This document shows, piece by piece, positions 1 to 8,750 of a stretch of 64,000 nt of DNA. The notes beneath the pieces were generated by a model. That model saw only the letters and a program-made list of their open reading frames with translations. It did no database searches and was not told where the DNA came from. Origin of the DNA: Sulfuritalea sp. (GTDB taxonomy: Bacteria; Pseudomonadota; Gammaproteobacteria; Burkholderiales; Rhodocyclaceae); the NCBI GenBank assembly GCA_016716965.1, contig JADJUP010000031.1, positions 45,488-109,487 on the forward strand, given 5' to 3'. Every line of letters starts with the position of its first letter. Position 1 is the stretch's first letter. A program made the translations under genes and the position numbers.

Positions 1-1554
1 GATCAGGCTGGCGAGGAGGAATACCGATTTCCAGCTCACCGCCTGGTAGGCCTCCTCGATCTTCAGCACGCCCGCGAGGATCATGCCGATAGCGCCGGCC
101 ATCAGGGCCAGCGACAGGCGGGTGTCGGTGAGCAGGATCAGCGCCAGGGTCAGGCCGAAGAAGCCCAGCGCCGCCCTGACCTTGTGCGGGCGCAGTTCCT
201 CGTGCGGGTACTCGGTGGTGATGATGACGAAATCGCGATCCTTTTCCAGGCGGGCCAGGGCATCCCATGTCGTGTGCACCACCATCGCGTCACCGGCCTG
301 CAGTGCCATGTCGCGCACGCCATCACCTTCGCGCAGCGTTTTTCCGGCGCGGTGCAAGGCGACCAGGGCGAGGCCGTAGACCTTGCGCATCCAGACGTCG
401 CGCGCGCTCTTGCCGATCAGGCTGGACCCGGGCGGGATTACCACCTCGGCAATGCCGGCCTTGGTCGGCGCCAGGGTGTCGGCGAAGGCGACCAACTCTT
501 CACGCAGGTCGAGCCCGAACTTTCCGGCGAACTCGCGCAGCTTCTCCGGCGCGCCGAGCAGGCCGAGCACGCAGCCGGCCTCGATGGTGACGTCACGCGA
601 AACGCCACCGGGTCCGACGCGCAGATCGTCGGCGCCGCGCAGCATGGCGATCACGCGCAGGCGAAAGGGCTGCTCGATCGCGTTGACCACGGTGCCTATC
701 AGCGGACTGCCCGCCGGCACCGCCACTTCGTTCAAAGCGTAGTCGAGACCGTAAAGGTTGCGGTAGTAATCCATCGCGTCGGTGCCGCTGGTCATGTCGT
801 CACGCGCCGAACCGGGCAGCACGAAGCGCCCGGCGATGACGAAGTAGGCGATGCCGGTGCTCAACAGCGCAAGCCCGACGGGCGTTACCGAAAACAGCGA
901 CCAGGTCTGCATCTGCTGCGCGGCAGGCAGGGCCTTGTTGGAGGCGAGGATCAGATCGTTGAGCAGGATCAGCGGGCTCGAGCCGACCATGGTGATGGTG
1001 CCGCCGAGGATGGCGCAGAAACCCATGGGCATCAGCAGGCGCGACATGGCGAGCCCGGTGCGCGCCGAGATGCGGCTGACCACCGGCAGGAACAGCGCGG
1101 CGGCGCCGACGTTCTGCATGAAACTGGAGATGAAGCCGACGCTGCCGGAAATGGCCGGGATGACGCGCGCCTCGGTGCGCCCGGCGTACTTCAGGATGGT
1201 GCCGGCCACCTTGCCCATCAGCCCGGTCTTGTCGAGGCCGGCGCCGATGATCATCACGGCGATGATCGACATCACGGCGTTGCTGGAAAAGCCGCTGAAC
1301 AGTTCCGAGGTCGGCACCAGCGGCTTGGCCAGGCCGAACTTGACGCCGAAGGTGCTGATCAGGCCGAGCAGCACCAGGATGCTGACCGCCGCGACGTCGA
1401 CCCCGACCACCTCGAAGGCGAAGAGGAACACCGTGAGCAGCAGGATGCCGAGCACCACGCTGACCGGGGTACTCGGCGCAACGCTGGCGGCGGCCGCCCA
1501 GATCAACAGGAAGACGATGGCGGCAATGATGATTTTGGGCGATATTTTTTTCAT
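1..1554 (-). CDS. SLC13-type anion permease with two RCK_C domains (3' part outside window)
   Basis: Inner-membrane transporter of the SLC13/CitT (sodium:sulfate or dicarboxylate) type; substrate unknown. I read 518 codons without a stop from ATG at 1554 to the window edge. The order is N-terminal helices, a first transport motif around residues 143-160 (SFMQNVGAAALFLPV), a GGTITMVGSSPLILLN motif near 184-199, then two soluble TrkA-C/RCK_C-like domains at about 275-345 and 365-445, and helices resuming at about 460. This insertion of paired RCK_C domains is usual for the bacterial SLC13 subgroup. The start follows from the MKKISPKIIIAAIVFLLIW hydrophobic N-terminus. It is co-oriented with the SulP gene upstream. 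Confident on family, not on substrate. Confidence 0.85.
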   Translation of the reverse strand, partial: MKKISPKIIIAAIVFLLIWAAAASVAPSTPVSVVLGILLLTVFLFAFEVVGVDVAAVSILVLLGLISTFGVKFGLAKPLVPTSELFSGFSSNAVMSIIAVMIIGAGLDKTGLMGKVAGTILKYAGRTEARVIPAISGSVGFISSFMQNVGAAALFLPVVSRISARTGLAMSRLLMPMGFCAILGGTITMVGSSPLILLNDLILASNKALPAAQQMQTWSLFSVTPVGLALLSTGIAYFVIAGRFVLPGSARDDMTSGTDAMDYYRNLYGLDYALNEVAVPAGSPLIGTVVNAIEQPFRLRVIAMLRGADDLRVGPGGVSRDVTIEAGCVLGLLGAPEKLREFAGKFGLDLREELVAFADTLAPTKAGIAEVVIPPGSSLIGKSARDVWMRKVYGLALVALHRAGKTLREGDGVRDMALQAGDAMVVHTTWDALARLEKDRDFVIITTEYPHEELRPHKVRAALGFFGLTLALILLTDTRLSLALMAGAIGMILAGVLKIEEAYQAVSWKSVFLLASLI

Positions 1555-1577
1555 GGTCGGAGGTGGATGGAGAATCA

Positions 1578-1610
1578 AGAGTCGGCGCCGGCGACACGGC
1601 GCCGGCGGTG
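1578..1610. repeat. Dispersed palindromic repeat, copy 1
   Basis: AGTCGGCGCCGGCG followed by ACACGGCGCCGGCGG in the gap between the SLC13 and SulP genes. It is one copy of a family seen also at 3940, 20879, 26958, 33712, 33760, 42895 and 45128. It could form a hairpin in the SulP-SLC13 transcript. Confidence 0.65.
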
Positions 1611-1653
1611 AATGGGCTGGCAACGCATGCCGGGATGAGCCATGTCCATGGCC

Positions 1654-3756
1654 TTACAGCGCCGCGGCCGAGCCGTCGCCGGCCGCCGCGCTGGCCGCGG
1701 CAATGGCCTGGTCGGCCGTGGCAAAAATGCTGGGCTGGCCGATGTAGTCGAACAGGCCGGTGGCACGCATGACGTCGATCACCTGCTTCTTGAGGCCGGA
1801 AAAGAGCACCGTGGTACCACCGGCGCGCAGGCGCTGGACGAGGTGGCGCACCACCTCCTCGCCCGAGGCATCGAGTTCGTTGATGCCGTCGGCGACGATC
1901 AGGAGGTACGGCGCATCGGGATTGCCGGCAACTGCCTCGAGGATTGCATCCTCGAAATAGGCGACATTGGCGAAGTAGAGGCGGCCGTCGAAGCGCACCG
2001 CGGTGATCAGGCGCGACGGCGGCAACTGGTGCACCCGGGCGTCGCGCAGCGTGCCGTCGGCATGACGGCCGAGAATCGCCACGCGCGGCGTCATGGTGCG
2101 ATACAGGTACAGCCCGATGGCAAGGCCGGCGCCGATCACGATGCCCTTGTCAAGATGCGGGGCGAACAGCAGCGTGGCGACGAAGGTGACCGCCGCGGCG
2201 ATTCCGTCGTGGCGATTGGCCTGCCAGGCGTGCCGGATAGCGCCGAAATTGACCAGGCCGATCACCGCCATGATGATCACGGCGGCCAGCACCGCCTGCG
2301 GCAGGTGGTAAAGCAGCGGCGTCAGGAAAAGCAGCGTCAGCAGGACGAAGGCGGCGGTGATGACCGAGGACATTCCGGTTTTCGCCCCGGCGTCGATATT
2401 TACCGCAGAACGCGAGAAGGAGCCCGACACGGGAAAGGCCTGGGTCACGCTGCCGACCAGGTTGGCCAGGCCCTGGCCGATCAGTTCCTGGTTGGGATCG
2501 ATCTTGTCCCGGGTCTTGGCGGCAATCGCCTTGGCGATCGATATCGCTTCCATGAAGCCCACCAGCGAAATCACGATCGCCGCCGTGAGCAGGCTGCCGA
2601 TCAGGTCCCAGGAAAATTTCGGCAGGCTGATCGAGGGCAGTCCTTCAGGAATCCGGCCGACCACTTCGCCGCCGCCGGTCAGGGTAAAGCTGCCGCTGGC
2701 GGCCTTGACGATGCGCCAGTGATGGCCTTCCGCCTGAACGCCCGGCGGCAGCTTGCCCTGGGCGTAAAACCTGGCCGGTGCGCCCGCGGCTCCCGGCACC
2801 TGCTCGAAAACGAAGCTGCGCACGGCACGATTGCGCCTGCGGTTCTCTTCCTCGCGGTCCTTGAGCTGCAGCTTCGCCAGCTCGATTTCATAGCGGAGCG
2901 TCGCCGCCTCGTGGGCGACATCGGCATCGGCCTTTTGCAGCGCTTTCAGTTCGCCGCTCTTGGCCGCGAGCTGCTCGTTGATTTCGCGGATGCGCAGTTC
3001 GGTGCGCACGAACTCGGTCAGCAAGGCCTGCGCCTCTGGCTCGGCGATCTGTTCCAGCGTCGCCGTCGCCGTGCGCTCGAAGCCGCTCTGCCAGGAGACC
3101 GCCGTAGTCAGCGCCACGGCGATCAGCACGCCGGGCAATCGGGGCGCCTTCCTGCGGATGGTCCACATGATCGCGATCGCCACCACGCCCATCGCCAGGG
3201 TCGGCAGGTGGGTGTCGCCGACCAGCTTCGCCACGCCCCAGATGTCGCTAATGAAAGACTCGGAGCGGCCCATCGGCACCCCGATCAGTTTGTTCACCTG
3301 CGACAGCGCAATGATGATGGCGGCGGCATTGGTGAAGCCGACGATGACCGGGTGCGAGAGGAAGTTCACCACCACGCCGAGCTTGAACACGCCGAGCGTG
3401 AGCTGGATCAGGCCGACCAGCAGGGCCAGCATGATCGCCAGGGTGACGAAGGCCGCCGAGCCAGGCGCCGCGAGTGGCGTCAGCGCCGAGGCGGTGAGCA
3501 GGGACGCGACCGCCACCGGCCCGGTGCCCAGTTGCTTCGAGGAGCCCCACAGCGCCGCCACGGCGACCGGCAGGAAGGCCGCATACAGCCCGTAATAAGG
3601 CGGCAGGCCGGCCAGCTGGGCGTAGGCCATCGACTGCGGCACCAGCACCAGGGCGACGGTGAGGCCGGCAATGAAGTCGGCGCGCAGCGTCGGCCCTGAA
3701 TAGGGGAACCAGCTCAGAAAGGGCAGGAAGCGCTGCAGCGACGATTGGAAACTCAT
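1654..3756 (-). CDS. SulP family anion transporter with coiled-coil insertion and STAS domain
   Basis: SulP/SLC26-type inner-membrane anion transporter (sulfate, bicarbonate or similar), 700 residues from ATG 3756. The start was chosen because MSFQSSLQRFLPFLSWFPYS is the usual SulP N-terminus; the frame stays open upstream but looks non-coding. Transport core at about 10-225 and 380-555, including GLTVALVLVPQSMAYAQLAG and DPNQELIGQGLANLVG; STAS domain at about 565-690. Unusual: residues about 228-360 between the two membrane halves form a charged, heptad-like helix (LTEFVRTELRIREINEQL and on to about 315) plus a small G-rich stretch. Most SulP proteins lack this. Upstream lies the divergent response regulator. 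Confidence 0.9.
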   Translation of the reverse strand: MSFQSSLQRFLPFLSWFPYSGPTLRADFIAGLTVALVLVPQSMAYAQLAGLPPYYGLYAAFLPVAVAALWGSSKQLGTGPVAVASLLTASALTPLAAPGSAAFVTLAIMLALLVGLIQLTLGVFKLGVVVNFLSHPVIVGFTNAAAIIIALSQVNKLIGVPMGRSESFISDIWGVAKLVGDTHLPTLAMGVVAIAIMWTIRRKAPRLPGVLIAVALTTAVSWQSGFERTATATLEQIAEPEAQALLTEFVRTELRIREINEQLAAKSGELKALQKADADVAHEAATLRYEIELAKLQLKDREEENRRRNRAVRSFVFEQVPGAAGAPARFYAQGKLPPGVQAEGHHWRIVKAASGSFTLTGGGEVVGRIPEGLPSISLPKFSWDLIGSLLTAAIVISLVGFMEAISIAKAIAAKTRDKIDPNQELIGQGLANLVGSVTQAFPVSGSFSRSAVNIDAGAKTGMSSVITAAFVLLTLLFLTPLLYHLPQAVLAAVIIMAVIGLVNFGAIRHAWQANRHDGIAAAVTFVATLLFAPHLDKGIVIGAGLAIGLYLYRTMTPRVAILGRHADGTLRDARVHQLPPSRLITAVRFDGRLYFANVAYFEDAILEAVAGNPDAPYLLIVADGINELDASGEEVVRHLVQRLRAGGTTVLFSGLKKQVIDVMRATGLFDYIGQPSIFATADQAIAAASAAAGDGSAAAL

Positions 3757-3803
3757 GTTCCAGGGTGCGTTCGATGCGTCCGGGAGTGCGGCCCACGCCC
3801 GTT

Positions 3804-3821
3804 CTTGACGCTCTCTTGACG
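3804..3821 (+). promoter_or_regulatory. Direct-repeat box, probable response-regulator site (copy 1)
   Basis: CTTGACG at 3804-3810 and again at 3815-3821, an 11-bp period typical of OmpR-family regulator sites. A possible -10 (GATACT/TACTAA) follows at 3830-3838. The same arrangement (CTTGACG, CTGC, CTTCACG) recurs at 5970-5987 ahead of the second SulP gene. Inference: autoregulation of the downstream response regulator. Confidence 0.5.
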
Positions 3822-3939
3822 AAGCGGCAGATACTAACAGCGCCCAATACACCGCAGGCAACAAGGTTTTTATTCTGCAATCAGGCTGCCATATTTGCCT
3901 CTTCCACCGGCACCGGGCCCAGTGACGGGCAAACGTGCC

Positions 3940-3970
3940 GGTGTTGCCGTCGCGCCAGCGCCGACTTTCC
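3940..3970. repeat. Dispersed palindromic repeat, inverted copy
   Basis: GCCGTCGCGCCAGCGCCGACTTT, read in the opposite orientation to the 1578 copy, just upstream of the response regulator start. Only one arm is well conserved. Confidence 0.5.
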
Positions 3971-3993
3971 CATGCCCGGGCGATAATCCATGC

Positions 3994-4716
3994 ATGAACG
4001 CACCGCTCGACATTCTCGTCATCGAGGACAATCCCGACCTTGCCGCCAATCTGGTTGACTTCCTCACGGCGCGCGGACACCTGGTGGATGCTGCCGGAGA
4101 CGGCCTGACCGGCCTGCACCTGGCCAGCAGCCAGAACTTCGACGTGATCCTGCTCGACCTGATCCTGCCCGGAATGGACGGCATCGCCCTGTGCCGCCGA
4201 TTGCGCGAACATGCCGGCAAGACGACGCCGATCCTGATGCTGACCGCGCGCGATACCCTCGACGACAAGGTGATCGGCCTCGAAGCCGGTGCCGACGACT
4301 ACCTGGTCAAACCCTTCGCGCTGCGCGAGGTTGCGGCCCGCATCCAGGCGCTGGCGAGGCGCGCCCAGGCCGGCATCGCCCAGGTCGAATTGCGCGTCGC
4401 CGATCTCTGTTTCGACACCGCCACCCTGCGCGTCACCAGGGCCGGTCGAGAAATCACCTTGCCGCCGATTCCCCTGCGCATGCTCGAAACCTTGCTGCGC
4501 GCCTCGCCGCGGGTTCTAACCAGGGGCGAAATGGAACGCGCCATCTGGCGCGACGCCCCGCCCGACTCCGACGCCTTGCGCAGCCACCTGCACCTGCTGC
4601 GCGCCGCGATCGACAAGCCCTTCCCCCTGCCGCTGCTGCGCACCCTGCGCGGACTCGGCTGGCAGATCGCCGCACCGGAAGCGTCCGGTGGCGCTGACGA
4701 TGGCGCGGCGCCGTAG
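3994..4716 (+). CDS. OmpR-family response regulator
   Basis: Two-component DNA-binding regulator, 240 residues. The receiver domain (about 5-118) has the acidic pocket E11/D12, phosphoacceptor Asp55 in VILLDLILPG, Thr in MLTARD and Lys106 in VKPF. A winged-helix OmpR/PhoB-type output domain follows at about 128-228 (LPLLRTLRGLGWQI at the end). Start ATG 3994 gives the standard MNAPLDILVIEDN; the frame is open 33 codons further up but that part is proline-rich and non-conserved. It overlaps the kinase gene, so the two are co-translated. Closest in type to QseB/TctD regulators. The paired CTTGACG repeats at 3804 suggest autoregulation. Confidence 0.93.
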   Translation: MNAPLDILVIEDNPDLAANLVDFLTARGHLVDAAGDGLTGLHLASSQNFDVILLDLILPGMDGIALCRRLREHAGKTTPILMLTARDTLDDKVIGLEAGADDYLVKPFALREVAARIQALARRAQAGIAQVELRVADLCFDTATLRVTRAGREITLPPIPLRMLETLLRASPRVLTRGEMERAIWRDAPPDSDALRSHLHLLRAAIDKPFPLPLLRTLRGLGWQIAAPEASGGADDGAAP

Positions 4717-5974
4717 TCTTCGCCTTCGCGTCGCCATCGCCTTCGCCGGACTGGGCGCGGCGCTGAGCCTGCTGTTCAGCCTCGGCATCTGGTTCGCCGC
4801 CCACGACGTCTCGCGGCGGCTGATGGACCAGACGCTGAAGGCGGAGCTCGAAGACTACATGGCGCGTCGTGAGCGCAATCCGAACTCGCTGCCGCCTTCG
4901 ACCGCCAGCCTGCGCGGTTACCTGGTGGCACCGGGCGGCGCCGCTACCGACCTGCCGCCGCAGCTGCGCACGCTGAGCGTGGGCCAGCACGAGATCGAGC
5001 TCGACGGCATTCCCTGGCGCGCGGCCGTTGCCGAAAGGAACGGCAGCCGCTATGTGATCCTCTTCGACGAACTGCGGCAAAAGCGTCGCGAACAACGCTT
5101 TCTGGGCTACCTGGTCGGCGCCGCGATCCTGGTGACCTTGCTTGCAACCCTGGGTGGAATGTGGCTCGCCGGACGCGTGATCGCGCCCGTCACCGAACTG
5201 GCACGGGCAGTAGCCGACGCCGAGCCGGAAAGCCCGCCGCGCCTCCCGTCCATTGCGACGGCGCCTTCGCCGGGCGACGAAATCGACGAATTGGCGCGCG
5301 CCTTCGACCGCTACCTGACACGGCTGGCCGCATTCATAGAACGCGAACGCAGTTTTGCCGCGAACGCCAGCCATGAGTTGCGCACCCCGCTGGCAGTGAT
5401 ACGCGGCGCCGCCGAAGTCCTCGCCGAGGATTCGACCCTTGGCCAGGCGCAGCGCGAACGGGTTGCCCGCATCGAACGCGCGGGAGAGGAAATGGCGGAA
5501 CTGATCGCGGCACTCCTGCTGCTGGCCCGGGAAGAAACCGCCGTCGCCGAAGAGAGTTGCAGTGCCTCGCGCATTGCCACCGATTGCGTCGAGCGCTATC
5601 GACCGCTGGCCGGCTCGCGCGGGACGCGGTTGCAGCTCGATGCGGCGCCGGGCATCGAACTCAAGGTACCGCAAGCCTTGTTCGCAATTGTCGTCGCCAA
5701 CCTGGTGCATAACGCCGTGGCGCATACCCGAAACGGCAGGATTTCGGTTTCACTCGACGCGCGCACGCTGACGGTGCAGGACAGCGGCAGCGGAATTGAC
5801 GCCGAAGCACTGGCCCATGTCTTCGAGCGCCACTACCGCGGCCCCGAAAGCGACGGCGCGGGAATCGGCCTGTTCCTGGTCAAGCACATCTGCGACCGGC
5901 TCGGCTGGCAGATCTCGCTGCACAGCGATGCCAGCGCGGGAACCACGGTAGAACTGAGATTCCAGGCGTCTTGA
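4700..5974 (+). CDS. Sensor histidine kinase
   Basis: Inner-membrane kinase of the preceding regulator, 424 residues. TM1 is at about 10-32, a short periplasmic sensor domain of about 100 residues follows, TM2 is at about 135-157, then HAMP at about 157-212. The HisKA H-box is ANASHELRTP with His225. The HATPase domain shows the N-box (LVHNAVAHTRNG), G1 (DSGSGID) and G2 (GAGIGLFLVKH). ATG 4700 was chosen; GTG 4688 is also possible. It overlaps the regulator by 17 bp. The ligand is unknown; position between two SulP genes makes an anion-related signal plausible (inference). Confidence 0.92.
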   Translation: MARRRSLRLRVAIAFAGLGAALSLLFSLGIWFAAHDVSRRLMDQTLKAELEDYMARRERNPNSLPPSTASLRGYLVAPGGAATDLPPQLRTLSVGQHEIELDGIPWRAAVAERNGSRYVILFDELRQKRREQRFLGYLVGAAILVTLLATLGGMWLAGRVIAPVTELARAVADAEPESPPRLPSIATAPSPGDEIDELARAFDRYLTRLAAFIERERSFAANASHELRTPLAVIRGAAEVLAEDSTLGQAQRERVARIERAGEEMAELIAALLLLAREETAVAEESCSASRIATDCVERYRPLAGSRGTRLQLDAAPGIELKVPQALFAIVVANLVHNAVAHTRNGRISVSLDARTLTVQDSGSGIDAEALAHVFERHYRGPESDGAGIGLFLVKHICDRLGWQISLHSDASAGTTVELRFQAS

Positions 5975-5987
5975 CGCTGCCTTCACG
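5970..5987 (+). promoter_or_regulatory. Direct-repeat box, probable response-regulator site (copy 2)
   Basis: CTTGACG (5970-5976), CTGC, CTTCACG (5981-5987): same motif, same 11-bp period and same orientation as 3804-3821. It overlaps the kinase stop codon. A TAGCAT at 5998-6003 could be the -10. Inferred target: the SulP-USP gene downstream. Confidence 0.5.
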
Positions 5988-6039
5988 CAGCACCCGCTAG
6001 CATTCCGACCCGTCTCCGGACACGGGATGTTCCCGGTCA

Positions 6040-6081
6040 GGGTCGAACATTACAATCTGCTAATATTCATGACTTCGACCC
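6040..6081 (+). promoter_or_regulatory. Inverted repeat around a -10-like element upstream of SulP-USP
   Basis: GGGTCGAA at 6040-6047 and TTCGACCC at 6074-6081 are exact inverted 8-mers flanking TACAAT at 6051-6056. This could be a promoter with a flanking regulator site, and it favours translation from 6120 rather than from 6027 or 6069. Confidence 0.35.
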
Positions 6082-6119
6082 GACTTCGGTCCGTCACCGA
6101 CGTCCCGACGCATCCACCG

Positions 6120-8690
6120 ATGAGCCTGCCTCCCGGCCCGCTGGGCAAGCTGTTCCCATTCCTCCTCTGGTGGCACCTGGTCACCCGCCGCAGCCTGCGC
6201 GACGACCTGCTGGCCGGACTGACCGGCGCGCTGATCGTGCTGCCGCAAGGCGTCGCCTTCGCCACCATCGCTGGCCTGCCGCCGCAATACGGTCTCTATG
6301 CCGCCATGGTGCCGGCGGTGATCGGCGCCCTGTTCGGCTCGAGCTGGCACCTGGTTTCGGGCCCGACCACCGCCATCTCGATCGCCGTCTTCGCCGCCCT
6401 GTCGCACCAGGCCGAGCCCGGCTCGGCGCAATACATCAGCCTGGTGCTGACCCTGACCTTCCTCGTCGGCGTGTTCCAGCTGGTGCTCGGCCTGGCGCGC
6501 ATGGGCGCGCTGGTGAATTTCATTTCGCACACCGTGGTGATCGGCTTCACCGCGGGCGCGGCGATACTCATTGCGGCGAGCCAGGTGCGCAACTTCTTCG
6601 GCATCGACATTCCGCGCGGCACGCCCTTCTACGAAATTATCCGCCAACTTGTTCTCCAGGCCGGCCAGATCAACCCATGGGTCGCCGGAGTCGGCGCCGC
6701 GACGCTGGCGACCGGCATCCTCGCCCGCCGCTACCTGAAGAAGATTCCCTACATGATCGCGGCGATGGTGGTCGGCAGCGTAGTCGCGGAAATCTTCATC
6801 CTCTGGCGCGGCCAGGATGCGACTGGCATCATCACGGTCGGCGCCCTGCCGGCGACGCTGCCGCCCCTGTCGCTGCCCGATTTCTCGCTCGATACGCTGC
6901 GCCATACCCTCGGCCCGGCGCTGGTCATCACCATGCTGGCGCTGACCGAGGCGGTGTCGATCTCGCGCGCCATCGCGGTGCGCTCGGAACAGCGCATCGA
7001 CGCCAACCAGGAATTCATCGGCCAGGGCCTGTCCAACATCGTCGGCGCCTTCTTCTCGGCCTATGCCTCGTCGGGCTCGTTCAACCGCAGCGGGGTCAAT
7101 TACGAAGCCGGTGCGCGCACGCCGCTGGCCTCGGTATTCGCCACGATCTTCCTGATCCTGGTGCTGCTGCTGGTGGCGCCGCTCGCCGCCTACCTGCCCA
7201 ACGCGGCGATGGGCGGCATCCTGTTCCTGGTCGCCTGGGGCCTGATCGACTTCGACCACATCGGCCACATCTGGCACACCAGCAAGGCGGAGTCGGCGAT
7301 CCTCGCCGCGACCCTGGTCGGCACCCTGTTCAACCTCGAAGCCGGCATCTTCATCGGCGTCTTCCTCTCGCTGGTGATGTACCTCTACCGCTCGTCCAAA
7401 CCCGAGATCGTGCCCCTGGTGCCGGCCGCCAAGGAAGGCGCCTATCACTTCGAACGCGCCCGGGGCCGCCCGGAATGCCCGCAGCTGCGCATCGTGCGCA
7501 TCAACGGCTCGGTGTATTTCGGCGCCTCCAGCTTCGTGCAGCAGGCGCTGCAGCAGATCGACGAGGACAACCCGCTGCAGAAGTCGGTGCTGATCGCCGC
7601 CAACAGCCTCAATACCATCGACATCGCCGGCGCCGAGGTGCTGGCGCAGGAAGCGCGGCGTCGGCGGCGCCTGGGCGGCGGGCTCTACTTCTACCGGCTC
7701 AACCAGCCGAACTACGATTTCCTGCGCCAGGGCGGCTACACCCACGAAATCGGCGAAGGCGCCTTCTTCCCGGTGATGACCGACGTCACCGCCGCGCTTT
7801 ACTGGACGCTCGATCCCGATGTCTGCCGGACCTGCAAGACGCGCATCTTCAAACCCTGCACCGGCAAGTTGCTGCCTGACGGCTTCCGCCGCCAGCGCCT
7901 GATGCTGGCCACCGACGGCAGCGAATTCAGCCAGGCGCCGCAGGAAATCGCCATCGCGCTGGCGCGGAGTTTCGGCGTCACCCTGGACATCATGACCTCG
8001 ATACCGGCCGCAGACGAGGATGAAACGGCGCGCGCCCGACTCGCACTCACCGCGCGCGCGGCGCTGGTGGCCGGCGTCGATACCGAGCAGGTCATCCGCG
8101 TCGGCAAGCAGCCGGTGCAGGAAGTGGTGGCGGCGGCGCAGGAAGCGGACTGCAACATCCTGATCGTCGGCCGCCGCCCGCCGCGCGGCGACCTCAAGGA
8201 GCGCCTGCTGGGCGATATCGCGACGCAGATCATCGCCCGCGCCCCCTGCCACGTCCTGATCGCCGGCTGGAAGGCGACGATGTGGCAACGGCGCATCCTC
8301 GTCGCCTGCGACGGCTCCCCGGAAAGCGACCACATCGCCGGCGTCGCGGGACAACTGGCGAGGATCACCGGCACGGCGGTCACACTGGTCACCGCGATTG
8401 CCAACACGGCCAAACGCGAAGCGGCAAGCGCGGAACTGGCACTGATCGCCGGCCGCCTGCGCGTCGATGGCATCGAGTGCGCGATCCATGTCGCGGATGG
8501 AGTGCCGGACAAGGTCATCGTCGCCGCGGCGCACGAGTTCGATGCGGACCTGGTGGTGGTCGGCCACCATCAGGGCCTGGGCGGCGGCGTCCCGGAGCAT
8601 ATCGTCGGCGGTCTGGGCTGCGCCGTGCTGGTGGTGCAGTCGGGTGCCGAAGTCGCCGCCATCGACAAGGCGGTCGCCAACCAGGCCTAA
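6120..8690 (+). CDS. SulP anion transporter fused to STAS and two universal-stress (USP) domains
   Basis: 856 residues from ATG 6120 (MSLPPGPLGKLFPFLLWW matches the usual SulP start; 6069 and 6027 are in-frame alternatives). The SulP membrane core is at about 20-425 with GLTGALIVLPQGVAFATIAG and DANQEFIGQGLSNIVG; STAS at about 454-560. A short linker has C569, C572 and C580 (CRTC...C). It is followed by two UspA-like domains at about 590-716 and 722-845, the first with LMLATDGSEFSQ and the second with ILVACDGSPESD and VVVGHHQGLGGG. The membrane part would move an inorganic anion; the USP pair probably senses a nucleotide or stress state. SulP-USP fusions exist, but the tandem pair plus cysteine linker is uncommon. 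It follows the two-component genes on the same strand. Confidence 0.9.
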   Translation: MSLPPGPLGKLFPFLLWWHLVTRRSLRDDLLAGLTGALIVLPQGVAFATIAGLPPQYGLYAAMVPAVIGALFGSSWHLVSGPTTAISIAVFAALSHQAEPGSAQYISLVLTLTFLVGVFQLVLGLARMGALVNFISHTVVIGFTAGAAILIAASQVRNFFGIDIPRGTPFYEIIRQLVLQAGQINPWVAGVGAATLATGILARRYLKKIPYMIAAMVVGSVVAEIFILWRGQDATGIITVGALPATLPPLSLPDFSLDTLRHTLGPALVITMLALTEAVSISRAIAVRSEQRIDANQEFIGQGLSNIVGAFFSAYASSGSFNRSGVNYEAGARTPLASVFATIFLILVLLLVAPLAAYLPNAAMGGILFLVAWGLIDFDHIGHIWHTSKAESAILAATLVGTLFNLEAGIFIGVFLSLVMYLYRSSKPEIVPLVPAAKEGAYHFERARGRPECPQLRIVRINGSVYFGASSFVQQALQQIDEDNPLQKSVLIAANSLNTIDIAGAEVLAQEARRRRRLGGGLYFYRLNQPNYDFLRQGGYTHEIGEGAFFPVMTDVTAALYWTLDPDVCRTCKTRIFKPCTGKLLPDGFRRQRLMLATDGSEFSQAPQEIAIALARSFGVTLDIMTSIPAADEDETARARLALTARAALVAGVDTEQVIRVGKQPVQEVVAAAQEADCNILIVGRRPPRGDLKERLLGDIATQIIARAPCHVLIAGWKATMWQRRILVACDGSPESDHIAGVAGQLARITGTAVTLVTAIANTAKREAASAELALIAGRLRVDGIECAIHVADGVPDKVIVAAAHEFDADLVVVGHHQGLGGGVPEHIVGGLGCAVLVVQSGAEVAAIDKAVANQA

Positions 8691-8750
8691 CGGCAAGGCG
8701 GCGGGAGTCTGCAATAATCGGCGTCCGCTTCCAACCACCCGAACCTTGCC

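Noticed and set aside
184..3699. Long plus-strand frames opposite the SLC13 and first SulP genes
   Set aside because: Composition is typical of shadow frames, no motifs; the minus-strand reading gives clear transporters.
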